From Desulfoluna spongiiphila (lineage in GTDB: Bacteria > Desulfobacterota > Desulfobacteria > Desulfobacterales > Desulfolunaceae), in NCBI RefSeq assembly GCF_900101345.1, contig NZ_FMUX01000011.1:169097-233096 (forward strand): DNA of 64,000 nt, in the 5' to 3' direction. Positions 1 to 7,787 of the stretch are shown in pieces. The notes beneath the pieces were generated by a model. That model saw only the letters and a list, made by a program, of their open reading frames with translations. It did no database searches and had not been told where the DNA came from. Position 1 is the stretch's first letter; the number at the start of each line of letters is the position of its first letter. Both the position numbers and the translations under genes were made by a program.

Positions 1-2251
1 GACAAAGCAGCGGCCCTTACCCGACAAAGCATGGATCGCCTCCAAAAAGAGGTCGCCCAGGCCAATGCCGATGAAGCCCAATTAAAAAAAAGAACTGACC
101 GAAAAAGAGAGTTCCGTAAAAAAACTCACCGCAGATCTTGCGGCCCTCAAGCCCAAAACCGAATGGATCAGAAAGAAGGAGACGGCAGAAGGGATGCGCA
201 GTCTCCTTGAAGAGCTCACCCGCCTCACCGACGCCCACCTCACCCTCCGTGCGGAACAAGACGCGCTAAAGGCAAAGCGATCAGAACAGGAGACCGAAAA
301 AAAACGCCTGGACGCTGAAGCTACCGAACTGTGCAAATCCCTGGAGACCGAACGAAGGATCCTTTCCGATAAAGAGCTGCTGCATACCCAGGCCGCCGTG
401 ATAGCCAGCCTGGAGGAGAAAAGGGCCCAGCTCGTACCCGGAGAGGCGTGCCCCTTGTGCGGGGCCACAGACCATCCCTTTGCTGACAAAGACCTCCTGA
501 AACCCTCGGACACCGAAGCCGCCTGCAAGACGCAGAAAAAAGCGGTGGTCGCCCTGGAGAAAAAAGAACGGGGCTGTGAAAAAAAAATCACCGCCGCAAC
601 CGCCACCCTCACCGGCCTTGATGCGCAGCTCAAAGGCCAGGAGAAGAAAGCCAAAGAGACAGCCGAAACCTTCTCCCGCATCACCTCTGAACAGAAAATC
701 GAAATGACCATTGGTGACCGGCCGGGCCTTGCCGAACTGGCATCCAAAAACAAGGACGAGCTCGAATCCATCGGCCGTCAGATCAGCAGCATCGAAGCCC
801 TGGAGGCCAAGCTCAACGCAGCCGAAAAAACGTGCATCGCAGCCCGCGGACGCAGCGAGGCCTGTGCAGCCCGGCTCGTTCAGCTGAACAACTCCCTTTC
901 CGACACCACCTCCCGGCTTAAGGAACAAAACACTCACCAGGCGCGCCTCAAAGAGGACACCCACCAGGCCCTAACCGCCTTTGGGCAGGCCCTGGCCCCG
1001 TGGGAGCTCTCGGCAGCATCCACCGAAGACGCATCCAAAGCCCTTGCATCCCTGGAAAGCCGGGCCGCAACCTGGCGCTCAAAGGTGGAAAAACTGACAA
1101 CAGCCCGGCATACACTGGCCACCACCGAGGCAGGCCTTGCCACCCTTGCCGATCACATCACCCGCATTGACACAGAACGCACCGAATGGACCGATAAAAG
1201 CGCCCCCTTCAGTGACATCGAAATTGAGCCCCCTGAGGTGCCCGACACCCTCCTGGCAGAGCCCGCACGGCGCGCCCTCTGTGACAAAGCCCTTTCCGCC
1301 CTTTCTGTCCTTGCCACGCGAATCTCTGCCACCGAAAATGAGCTGGCCGGCGGTGAAAAAACACGTGAAGCGTTTCACGTGGAACTGACCGCCAATGCTA
1401 TAAAACGAGGATTTGCGGACATTGAAGCCCTGGAGTCGGCGCTGCTGGAGGAACAAGCCCTGGCAGGCCTCCAAGCCGAAAGCCAGCGCCTCGAAACCCA
1501 GAAAGTCCGCCTGGAGGCCCTGACCCGCCAGACCGAAGAGGCCCTCGCCCGACTCGCCGATGAAAAAACGCCCACAGACGAAGAGGCCGCAGAACTCATC
1601 CGGCTCAAGCAGGAAAAAGAAAAAGAACGGGACAACCTGTTGAAACGCACGGGCGAAATAGGCGCCGCCCTTGCCGCAGACAAAAAAGCCCGTAGCGACC
1701 AGGCCGATCAGCTCGCAAGCATAAAAACCCTGGAAGCCGAAGCCCGCCCCTGGCTGGTTCTGAAAGACCTCATCGGCTCCTCCAACGGCAGCAAGTTTTC
1801 CACCTTTGCCCAGGGCCTCACCCTGGCCCAGCTGGTGGGCCTGGCCAACCGGCACCTCGTCACCTTGAACCCCCGTTACGAGATCCAGCGAATCCCGGGG
1901 GAAGACCTGGAACTCGAAATCATCGACCGTTACCAGGCGAACGCCGTGCGCCCCACCAAGAGCCTCTCCGGCGGCGAGTCCTTTCTCGTGAGCCTCGCCC
2001 TCGCCCTGGGGCTCTCGGAAATGGCAGGCCGGAAAACCCGCATCGAAAGCCTCTTCATCGACGAAGGGTTCGGAAGCCTCGACTCCGACACCCTGGACAC
2101 GGCCCTGGCCGCCCTGGAAAACCTGCGCCTGTCAAGCCGCACCATCGGCGTCATCTCCCACGTGGAACTCCTCAAAAACCGCCTGGGAACCCAGATCGAA
2201 GTGACCCGCACAGCCGACGGCCACGCAACGTTGGAGATTGTGGATGGCTAA
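1..2251 (+). CDS. sbcC: SbcC-type nuclease ATPase, 3' part, apparent frameshift
   Basis: C-terminal part of an SbcC-like SMC/Rad50-type ATPase; the 5' end lies outside the window. With SbcD this protein opens DNA hairpins and trims double-strand ends. Visible: a long heptad-rich coiled coil, a zinc-hook CPLC followed by His-Pro (Cys codons at 449 and 458), a second coiled arm, then the C-terminal ATPase half with LSGGES at 1964-1981 and Walker B/D-loop FIDEGFGSLD from about 2054. The coil reads in frame 1 up to about base 90 (DEAQLKK) and continues in frame 2 (KKELTEKESSVKKL) from about base 86, with no stop in the combined reading. One extra A in the run of eight A at 84-91 explains the break. 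The ATG at 194 lies inside the coil and is not a real start. Family assignment is firm; whether the frame break is real, slippage or a sequencing error cannot be told here. Confidence 0.9.
84..91 (+). other. A8 homopolymer at the sbcC frame break
   Basis: Eight consecutive A. Removing one joins the upstream frame (ending QLKK) to the downstream frame (ELTEKESS) into one continuous coiled coil. Runs of this length are known sites of transcriptional slippage and also of homopolymer sequencing error; the sequence alone does not separate these. Confidence 0.6.
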
Positions 2252-2264
2252 CAGAGCAAAAAAA

Positions 2265-2366
2265 GCCTCCGGCGGCCAAGGGATAAATCCCCTGGACCCC
2301 AGGGTCGCGAATGCTCCCGCCCTTCGTTCCTCAGGCCGATCCCATCCGCTGACGGGCGGTGCCCGT
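2265..2366 (+). repeat. Intergenic element, half-type B
   Basis: Begins 13 bases after the sbcC stop with GCCTCCGGCGGC, then a CCAAGGGATAAATCCCCTGG-like hairpin, a GCGAATGC...CATCCGC imperfect inverted repeat around a CCCTTCGTTCCTCAGG loop, and an ACGGGC...GCCCGT hairpin. The same cassette recurs at 6460 and, inverted, at 2862 and 15445. Confidence 0.85.
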
Positions 2367-2500
2367 GGTATGTTCGTAATAGACACGGGCGCAGGCGGAT
2401 TCCTCGGGTCAAATCACATCCGCCTTTCAAACAAACGTGGCCCTGATCATCATTCGGACCATCGGCGTATTTACACCACCCCCCGAACACCCTTGCCCCT

Positions 2501-2567
2501 GGAGCGCCGCACTCCTGTGCGGCACGGGTAACGACGGACTAAATGCCGCACCGGAGTGCGGCGCTCC
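2501..2567. repeat. 24-bp inverted repeat, long hairpin
   Basis: Arms 2501-2524 and 2544-2567 (starting GGAGCGCCGCACTCC and ending GGAGTGCGGCGCTCC) match with one mismatch around a 19-base spacer. It lies between two modules of the intergenic element family. There is no T-run after it, so it does not look like a terminator. Confidence 0.8.
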
Positions 2568-2590
2568 GTTTCGGTCGATCTTTCATGTTT

Positions 2591-2644
2591 GCCTCCGGTG
2601 GCCCTGCCGGGAGACAAGCCTTTGACAAGTTTGATATACAGGCC
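2591..2644 (-). repeat. Intergenic element, half-type C, degenerate
   Basis: GCCTCCGGTGGCCCTGCCGG, then a decayed AAACTTTT...AAGTTTGATA...ACAGG section. Compare the well-preserved half at 38248. It is an isolated half-element. Confidence 0.65.
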
Positions 2645-2710
2645 TTACAAACGACGTGGACCTTCCCGAAAATATTCGACGAACCTACGGCAAAAGGCGA
2701 TGCAACCGGA

Positions 2711-2767
2711 AAGTTTTTGCGGAGCTTTTTTCAAAAAGCGACCCGTCGGAGGTAAGCTGAATAGTAA
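2711..2767 (+). repeat. Intergenic element, half-type D
   Basis: TTTTTGCGGAGC, an oligo-T/oligo-A hairpin (GCTTTTTTCAAAAAGC), then GACCCGTCGGAGG, a decayed copy of the common terminus. The same cassette is at 52559-52617 with an intact CCGCCGGAGGC end. Confidence 0.65.
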
Positions 2768-2861
2768 CTTTTCATTTTCCTCTTCCCTTGAATATTGGCA
2801 TTCCGCCGACTATATGGTCTATTGAAGCATAACGGATAACGATCCAAATCCACCAACAACC

Positions 2862-2963
2862 ACGGGCGAAGCCCGTTAGGGAATGTAATGAGCCTGAGGA
2901 ACGAGGGCGAAAGAGCATTCCCGAACCTGGGTTCCAAGGGCTCAGCCCTTGGCCGCCGGAGGC
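2862..2963 (-). repeat. Intergenic element, half-type B, inverted
   Basis: ACGGGCGAAGCCCGT hairpin, CCTGAGGAACGAGGGC loop, CCAAGGGCTCAGCCCTTGG hairpin, then GCCGCCGGAGGC. With the copy at 2265 it brackets the whole sbcC-recD2 gap in inverted orientation. Its terminal GGAGG is the only Shine-Dalgarno-like sequence ahead of recD2. Confidence 0.85.
2958..2962 (+). promoter_or_regulatory. Ribosome binding site of recD2 inside a repeat
   Basis: GGAGG, 12 bases before the ATG at 2975. It belongs to the terminal GCCGCCGGAGGC of the intergenic element. It fixes the start at 2975 rather than the in-frame ATG at 2888, which would translate the element itself. Confidence 0.6.
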
Positions 2964-2974
2964 TGCTTTTCATC

Positions 2975-5140
2975 ATGACCGAAACCCTTTGTGGAGAGAT
3001 TGTTCGCACCACGTTTACCAGTGAAGAGACGGGGTTTACCATTGCCAGGGTAAAGGTGAAGGGGCGTGGTGAAGTGACCATGGTGGGCCCGCTCATGGGG
3101 CCACCGGACGGCACCTTTATTGAAGCGTTGGGGCGGTTTGAATCCCATTCCCAGTATGGGTTGCAGTTCAAGGTGGACACTTTCTCCACGGCCCTGCCGG
3201 TGACGTCCCATGGCATCGAGAAATACCTGTCTTCCAAGGCAATCCACGGCATCGGGCCGAAGATGGCCGAAAGGCTTGTGGCGGCTTTTGGGACCAAGAC
3301 CCTGGAGGTCATCGACAAGGAACCGGAAAAGCTTCTGGACGTGGAGGGCATCGGCAAAAAAAAGGCCGAGCAGATCCTCACCGGCTGGGAAGAGCAGATG
3401 GACGTGCGCCAGGTGATGGTGTTTCTCCACTCCCACGGGGTGGGATCGGCCTTTGCCACCCGAATCGTGAAGGCCTTCGGGAAAAAGGCAGTGTCTGTTG
3501 TGACGAGGAACCCCTACGCCCTGGCCACGGAGGTGGCGGGCATCGGGTTTCTCACGGCGGACCGCATCGCGCGCTCCACCGGATTTGCCATGGACGCCCC
3601 CCAGAGGATCCATGCAGGGCTTCTCTATGTACTCTCCCACGCCACGGACGAAGGCCATCTTTTCCTGCCCGCAGACCAGCTGATGCAAAAAGCCGTGGAG
3701 CTTCTCCAGCTCCCTGCCGAGCCCATCGGTCAGGGCATCGCCCACCTTGCCGAACACGAAAAGGTGATCACCAAAAAGGTGGACAACCCCGACATCGGAG
3801 AGGCCGTCTACCTGCCCTGGCTCTTTCACTCGGAGCGGGGCATCGCCAACACCCTCGCCCAGGTGGCACGGGGAACAAAATTTCCGGTATTCGAGGATCC
3901 CCAAGGGGAGGTGGCCGCCATGGAAAAACGCCTCTCCATCCGGCTTGCCCCCCGCCAGCGGGAGGCGGTGCAGGGGGCCCTCACCGCCAAGGCCATGGTC
4001 ATCACCGGCGGCCCGGGCACGGGCAAGACCACCATCATAAAAGCCATCCTGAAAATCTACCACAAGGCCGGAGCCCGGATGCTCCTGGCCGCCCCCACCG
4101 GGCGCGCGGCCAAGCGCATGACCGAGTCCACGGGATTTCCCGCCAAGACCATCCACCGGCTCCTCGAATTCAGCTTTCAAAAAGGGGGGTTTCAGAGAAA
4201 CCGGGAAAACCCTCTCTCCTGTGACGTCCTCGTCGTGGACGAGGCCTCCATGATCGACGTGCCCCTGATGTTCAACCTGCTCAAGGCCGTACCCGACACC
4301 GCCACCCTCATCTTGGTGGGGGACGTCCACCAGCTCCCCCCCGTGGGACCCGGCAACGTACTCAGGGACATCATCGCCTCCAAATGCATCCCGGTCACCA
4401 CCCTGACGGAGATCTTCCGGCAGGCGGAAAAAAGCCTCATCGTGGTCAACGCCCACCGCATCAACAAAGGGGAGAAACCCTTTTCCGGAAGCCGGGAGCC
4501 GGGGGGGGATTTTTTCATCATCGAGAGAAACGACCCCGAGGCCGTGGCCCGCACCATCGTAGAGCTTGTGGCCCGGCGGATCCCGCGGCGCTTCAACCTG
4601 AATCCCATGGAAGATATTCAGCTCCTCACCCCCATGCACCGGGGCTCTCTGGGAGGCGAGCGCCTCAACCAGCTCCTTCAGGACACCCTCAACCCCAGGC
4701 CCCCGGGTGCCCAGGAAGAGACCGGGTTCAAGTTCCGCATGGGGGACAAGGTGATGCAGCTTAAAAACAACTACGACAAAGACGTCTTCAACGGAGACAT
4801 CGGCCGCGTCGTCGACGCAGACCCGGCCGCAAAGCGCGTCACCGCACGGTTCGACGACAACCAGGTCTCTTACGAAGCCGCCGAACTGGACGAGATCACC
4901 CTGGCCTACGCCGTCTCCATCCACAAATCCCAGGGATCGGAGTACCCGGCCGTTGTCATCCCCGTCTCCACCCAGCATCAGATCATGCTCCAGCGAAACC
5001 TCATCTATACCGGCATCACCCGGGGCAAAGAGCTCGTGGTCCTCGTGGGATCCTACAAGGCCCTGGCCATCGCCGTCCGTACCAACAAGACCATCAAGCG
5101 CTTTACCCGCTTGACGGAGCTGCTTCAGATGGGCGGATAA
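2975..5140 (+). CDS. recD2: RecD2-type 5'-3' DNA helicase
   Basis: A 721-residue superfamily 1B helicase of the RecD2 type, the form found without RecBC and linked to DNA repair. An N-terminal region with helix-hairpin-helix motifs (GIGPKMAERL, GIGKKKAEQIL, GIGFLTADRI) precedes the motor. Walker A GGPGTGKTT starts at residue 345, Walker B VVDEAS is at about 420-425, and the UvrD-like C-terminal motif SIHKSQGSEYP is at about 647. Length is normal for the family. An in-frame ATG 87 bases upstream only adds 29 residues encoded by the intergenic repeat (RNEGERAFPNLGSKG), a peptide that recurs elsewhere in the window, so that start is rejected. It follows sbcC on the same strand after a 720-base repeat-filled gap; the two need not be cotranscribed. 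Confidence 0.93.
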   Translation: MTETLCGEIVRTTFTSEETGFTIARVKVKGRGEVTMVGPLMGPPDGTFIEALGRFESHSQYGLQFKVDTFSTALPVTSHGIEKYLSSKAIHGIGPKMAERLVAAFGTKTLEVIDKEPEKLLDVEGIGKKKAEQILTGWEEQMDVRQVMVFLHSHGVGSAFATRIVKAFGKKAVSVVTRNPYALATEVAGIGFLTADRIARSTGFAMDAPQRIHAGLLYVLSHATDEGHLFLPADQLMQKAVELLQLPAEPIGQGIAHLAEHEKVITKKVDNPDIGEAVYLPWLFHSERGIANTLAQVARGTKFPVFEDPQGEVAAMEKRLSIRLAPRQREAVQGALTAKAMVITGGPGTGKTTIIKAILKIYHKAGARMLLAAPTGRAAKRMTESTGFPAKTIHRLLEFSFQKGGFQRNRENPLSCDVLVVDEASMIDVPLMFNLLKAVPDTATLILVGDVHQLPPVGPGNVLRDIIASKCIPVTTLTEIFRQAEKSLIVVNAHRINKGEKPFSGSREPGGDFFIIERNDPEAVARTIVELVARRIPRRFNLNPMEDIQLLTPMHRGSLGGERLNQLLQDTLNPRPPGAQEETGFKFRMGDKVMQLKNNYDKDVFNGDIGRVVDADPAAKRVTARFDDNQVSYEAAELDEITLAYAVSIHKSQGSEYPAVVIPVSTQHQIMLQRNLIYTGITRGKELVVLVGSYKALAIAVRTNKTIKRFTRLTELLQMGG

Positions 5141-5145
5141 CAATT

Positions 5146-5201
5146 CCTTCTATGGTTAAAATCGGGTCAGCCACAGAGGGCTCTGAAAAAACAAAAGCAA
5201 T
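5146..5201 (+). repeat. T module (CCTTCTATGGTTAAA...)
   Basis: A sequence of about 55 bases starting CCTTCTATGGTTAAA and ending GGGCTCTGAAAAAA. It directly precedes an A-C element here. Other copies are at 48548, 54896 and 56827, and an inverted, split copy at 52899. Confidence 0.75.
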
Positions 5202-5656
5202 GCCTCCGGCGGCGGGGTGTGCCACCTCGAGAGCAGGTTGCCAATGCGCTTTCCCCCTCGTTCCTCGGGGAAAATCACATTCGCCTTTGATTTTGATTGG
5301 CCTGAATCTGTTTTTAAAGCCTGTTTATTAAACTTTTTAAAAGTTTAGCCCCCGGCAGGGCCGCCGGAGGCAGCTTTAACTTGGCTGCCTTCGGCGGCGA
5401 GGTGTGCTACCTCGAAAGCTGGTTGCGAATGCGCTTTCCCCTTCGTTCCTCAGGGAAAATCACATTCGCTTTTGATTTTGATTGGCCTGATTTTGCTTTT
5501 TAAAGCCTGTTTATTAAACTTTTTAAACGTTTAGCCCCCGGCAGGGCCGCCGGAGGCAGCTTTAACTTGGCTGCCTTCGGCGGCGAGGTGTGCTACCTCG
5601 AAAGCTGGTTGCGAATGCGCTTTCCCCTTCGTTCCTCGGGGAAAATCACATTCGCT
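5202..5656 (+). repeat. Tandem array of A-C intergenic elements (2.5 units)
   Basis: Two full A-C units, 5202-5371 and 5387-5557, and a third unit cut after its A half, 5573-5656. Unit starts are 185 and 186 bases apart, and the linker CAGCTTTAACTTGGCT follows both full units. Each A half has an AGGTG/CACCT hairpin and a GCGAATGCGCTTTCCCC...CACATTCGC hairpin; each C half has an AAACTTTTTAAAAGTTT-like hairpin and ends GCCGCCGGAGGC. The near identity of units 2 and 3 suggests recent duplication. With the T module this fills the recD2-to-5682 gap. Confidence 0.9.
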
Positions 5657-5681
5657 TAGGGATGACTTTGAAAGGCTGACC

Positions 5682-6446
5682 ATGAACCCCATTTTTTTTA
5701 CCCTCTTCCGACACGCCCTCAGAAGCCTGCTCAGACTCCGGGTGTTCTTTTTGCGCATACGGAAAAAGGGCCCCCACGGGGAAGCTCCTCACCACCTGTC
5801 CCCCACGGAACTGAAGGCGCTCGGAGATAAGGATGCCCGGTTCACCCGTCTCCTTGCCACCCGCACGCCCCAGGTCACCGAGTCTTCCTGTTCGGCGGCG
5901 GCCGTGGCCTGCGTTCTCAATGCCATGGGCCCAGGAGAAAGGCCACGGGTCGAAAACCAGATGGATCTTCTGGAGACGATTCGTGCCGGGCGTTGGAAAG
6001 AACGTCTCTCACCGGAGGGATGGGAAGGCCGCCGGGGGCTTCCCCTGGAAGTGCTGGGGGAGGTGGTACCTGCGGCCCTTACCTACCACGGCATCCACGC
6101 CCTCACTGAGGTGGTGCCCTTTTACCCGGAAGAGACCCTGGAAACACGCATGGCACGGGCCGGAACCCTCCTGGATCGGTTTGCCAACACCCCCGGCCTC
6201 TACCTCATCGCCCACTTCGACCAGGGGGCCTTCCTGCCGGTACTCACCATCCCCCATATATCGCCGGTGGGCCGCTGGAACCCCGAGGCCCAGACCGTCC
6301 TTATGCTGGACGTGGATCCCGACCAGCCCACCCCCTACGAGGTCTCCCTGGCCCGGTTTGCCGACGGCATCGCCAGCGACTACGGAGGCCTCCTTAAACC
6401 CTACGGATACAGCCACGGCGGCCTGGTGGTCATCACGGCTGAATAA
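5682..6446 (+). CDS. Phytochelatin-synthase-like cysteine peptidase
   Basis: 254 residues resembling the N-terminal catalytic domain of phytochelatin synthase (papain-like peptidase family C83), which in bacteria usually acts as a glutathione-processing peptidase. The triad can be placed: Cys70 in TESSCSAAAVACVLNAM, His192 in IPHISPVGRWN and Asp210 in VLMLDVD, matching the C...GHFSP...ILDVA order of the family. The first 28 residues are hydrophobic and Arg-rich (FFTLFRHALRSLLRLRVFFLRIRKK), suggesting a membrane anchor or a positively charged amphipathic helix. The ATG follows a weak GAAAGG. The gene stands alone between repeat blocks, so context adds nothing. A different papain-fold function remains possible. 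Confidence 0.7.
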   Translation: MNPIFFTLFRHALRSLLRLRVFFLRIRKKGPHGEAPHHLSPTELKALGDKDARFTRLLATRTPQVTESSCSAAAVACVLNAMGPGERPRVENQMDLLETIRAGRWKERLSPEGWEGRRGLPLEVLGEVVPAALTYHGIHALTEVVPFYPEETLETRMARAGTLLDRFANTPGLYLIAHFDQGAFLPVLTIPHISPVGRWNPEAQTVLMLDVDPDQPTPYEVSLARFADGIASDYGGLLKPYGYSHGGLVVITAE

Positions 6447-6459
6447 AAAATAGGGGAAA

Positions 6460-6561
6460 GCCTCCGGCGGCCAGGGAATAAATCCCCTGGACCCCAAATT
6501 CGCAAAGGCTCCGTCCCTTCGTTCCTCAGGGACGTCACATTTGCTGACGGGCTACGCCCGT
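6460..6561 (+). repeat. Intergenic element, half-type B
   Basis: Begins 14 bases after the preceding stop: GCCTCCGGCGGC, CCAGGGAATAAATCCCCTGG hairpin, TTCGTTCCTCAGGGA loop, ACGGGCTACGCCCGT hairpin. Same build as the copy at 2265. Confidence 0.85.
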
Positions 6562-6627
6562 AAGGTTGTTCGGGCAAAAAAACCTCATAAAATTCCCAGA
6601 AGAATAAAAGGGGTCTCTCCTGCATAA

Positions 6628-6739
6628 ACGGTTGCCGAGTGTCACACATCACGCGAATACCCACGTAACCACCTGAATAACGACAACCTTTATGCATTCG
6701 CCGCAGGGTTTCAAGATGTCCCACCTTGCCGCCGAAGAC
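6628..6739 (-). repeat. Intergenic element, half-type E, inverted
   Basis: Contains TTTATGCATTCGCC, AGGGTTTCAAGATG, CCCACCTTGCCGCCGAAGAC. It aligns with the inverted form of 48606-48716 (AAGGTGGGGGCACCTTGAAA...GGCGAATGCAC), including the distal GTTGCC and CGCGAAT blocks. It is more decayed than the other copy. The rest of the gap up to 6942 shows no gene. Confidence 0.6.
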
Positions 6740-6942
6740 GGGGTTTCCCCCGGATTACCCATAGAAGGCTTCCTTTTTGGGCGGCCTGTTGTTTTACTGG
6801 TCCCCACCTAGATGTTGTGATAAAGGATATTTGCATCTGCTTTCAATGGAATCAGGAATAAAAGGCGGGTGCGAAACCTCACCGGCACAACGGGTTAAGG
6901 CCCGACAGCCGGGCCCCATCCACCCACAATGAGGAAAAACGG

Positions 6943-7524
6943 ATGAAACCGATACTCTCCGTAACGCTCATCGCCCTGGCCGCCATTGTCGCCATCCTCT
7001 CCTGGTACGGCCTCTTTGCAAAAGTCACCTTCTCCGAGCAGACGATATCCCCCTTCAGCTTTGCCTATAAAAAACAGACGGGCAATTACCGCCAGAGCGG
7101 CCGTGCCATGAATGAACTATACGTGGAGCTTGGTGAAGAAGGCATCTCCACCACAAAGGGAGTGGGGCTGTACTACGACAACCCGAGAAAAGTAGCGGTT
7201 AAAAACCTGCGCTCCCTGGCAGGATGCATCCTGCCTGAAGAGAGTTCGGAAAAATGGGGAGAGCTCAGGACGAACTACCTGGTGGGCAGCCTGCCCGGTG
7301 CGACCCTTCCCGTGGTCACCTTCCCCTACAAGGGAAAACTTTCCGTGGTCCTAGGGACCTTGAGGGTCTACCCCAAAATCAATGCATGGTTTAAAAACCA
7401 CCCCGAGCAGTTGGGGCCGGTCATGGAGATTTACGATATATCCAAAGGAGAGATCCGGTACGTGGTGACCCGGCCCATGGGAGGGGAGGTGCTCGATGCC
7501 CTCTGGCGGGCTGAACTGCCTTAG
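6943..7524 (+). CDS. Membrane-anchored GyrI-fold protein, TEX264-like
   Basis: 193 residues. Residues 5-25 form one hydrophobic segment (signal anchor), followed by a soluble domain of about 165 residues. The segment VGLYYDNPRKVAVKNLRSLAG, with a following Ile-Leu, closely resembles the GyrI-like (SOUL/GyrI) domain of TEX264-type proteins, where a short VG-hydrophobic-YDDP-KV stretch is followed by a conserved Gly-x-Ile-Leu. Members bind small or hydrophobic ligands; the bacterial role is unknown. Start chosen from the ATG with AATGAGG ahead of it. A terminator hairpin follows at 7534. No linked gene suggests a pathway. Confidence 0.6.
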   Translation: MKPILSVTLIALAAIVAILSWYGLFAKVTFSEQTISPFSFAYKKQTGNYRQSGRAMNELYVELGEEGISTTKGVGLYYDNPRKVAVKNLRSLAGCILPEESSEKWGELRTNYLVGSLPGATLPVVTFPYKGKLSVVLGTLRVYPKINAWFKNHPEQLGPVMEIYDISKGEIRYVVTRPMGGEVLDALWRAELP

Positions 7525-7533
7525 GCAATAAAA

Positions 7534-7561
7534 AAAGGGATCCAGTAAACTGGATCCCTTT
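7534..7561. terminator. Bidirectional intrinsic terminator
   Basis: Stem AAAGGGATCCAGT / ACTGGATCCCTTT (13 bp, 2-base loop). It is flanked by A-rich sequence before and T/A-rich sequence after, between the + strand gene ending 7524 and the - strand tRNA at 7570. Confidence 0.85.
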
Positions 7562-7569
7562 AATATGCG

Positions 7570-7645
7570 TGGTAGGCACGATCAGACTTGAACTGATGAC
7601 TTCTACCGTGTCGGGGTAGCGCTCTACCAACTGAGCTACGCGCCT
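7570..7645 (-). tRNA. tRNA-Val (anticodon GAC) with C at position 33
   Basis: 76 bases including an encoded CCA. Acceptor AGGCGCG pairs with CGTGCCT (one G-U); D stem GCTC/GAGC; anticodon stem CTACC/GGTAG with loop CCGACAC; five-base variable loop; T stem ATCAG/CTGAT with loop TTCAAGT; A73. The anticodon GAC reads Val codons. Position 33, almost always U in tRNAs, is C here; all other invariant positions are normal. A single change of T to C (or a base-call error) would explain it. Confidence 0.9.
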
Positions 7646-7787
7646 TCAGGTGTTACCTGTAAAAACAAGATACATTTAGCAGCGAAGGGCCGGCAGTGTC
7701 AAGGGGAAAAATACCGAGGCGCCCGAAAAACCGACCGCCCCTGGCGCTGTCTCCCCTAACCCCTCTTCGGCAAAGGGAGATATGCCC

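Noticed and set aside
2888..2974. N-terminal extension of recD2
   Set aside because: It encodes the intergenic element, not a RecD2 sequence, and the same peptide type occurs at unrelated places.
2942..5143. 733-codon open frame on the - strand over recD2
   Set aside because: Antisense shadow of recD2 with composition typical of such frames; no ribosome binding site or motif.
5202..5656. CRISPR array
   Set aside because: Units are about 185 bp and nearly identical throughout; there are no short direct repeats with unique spacers and no cas genes.
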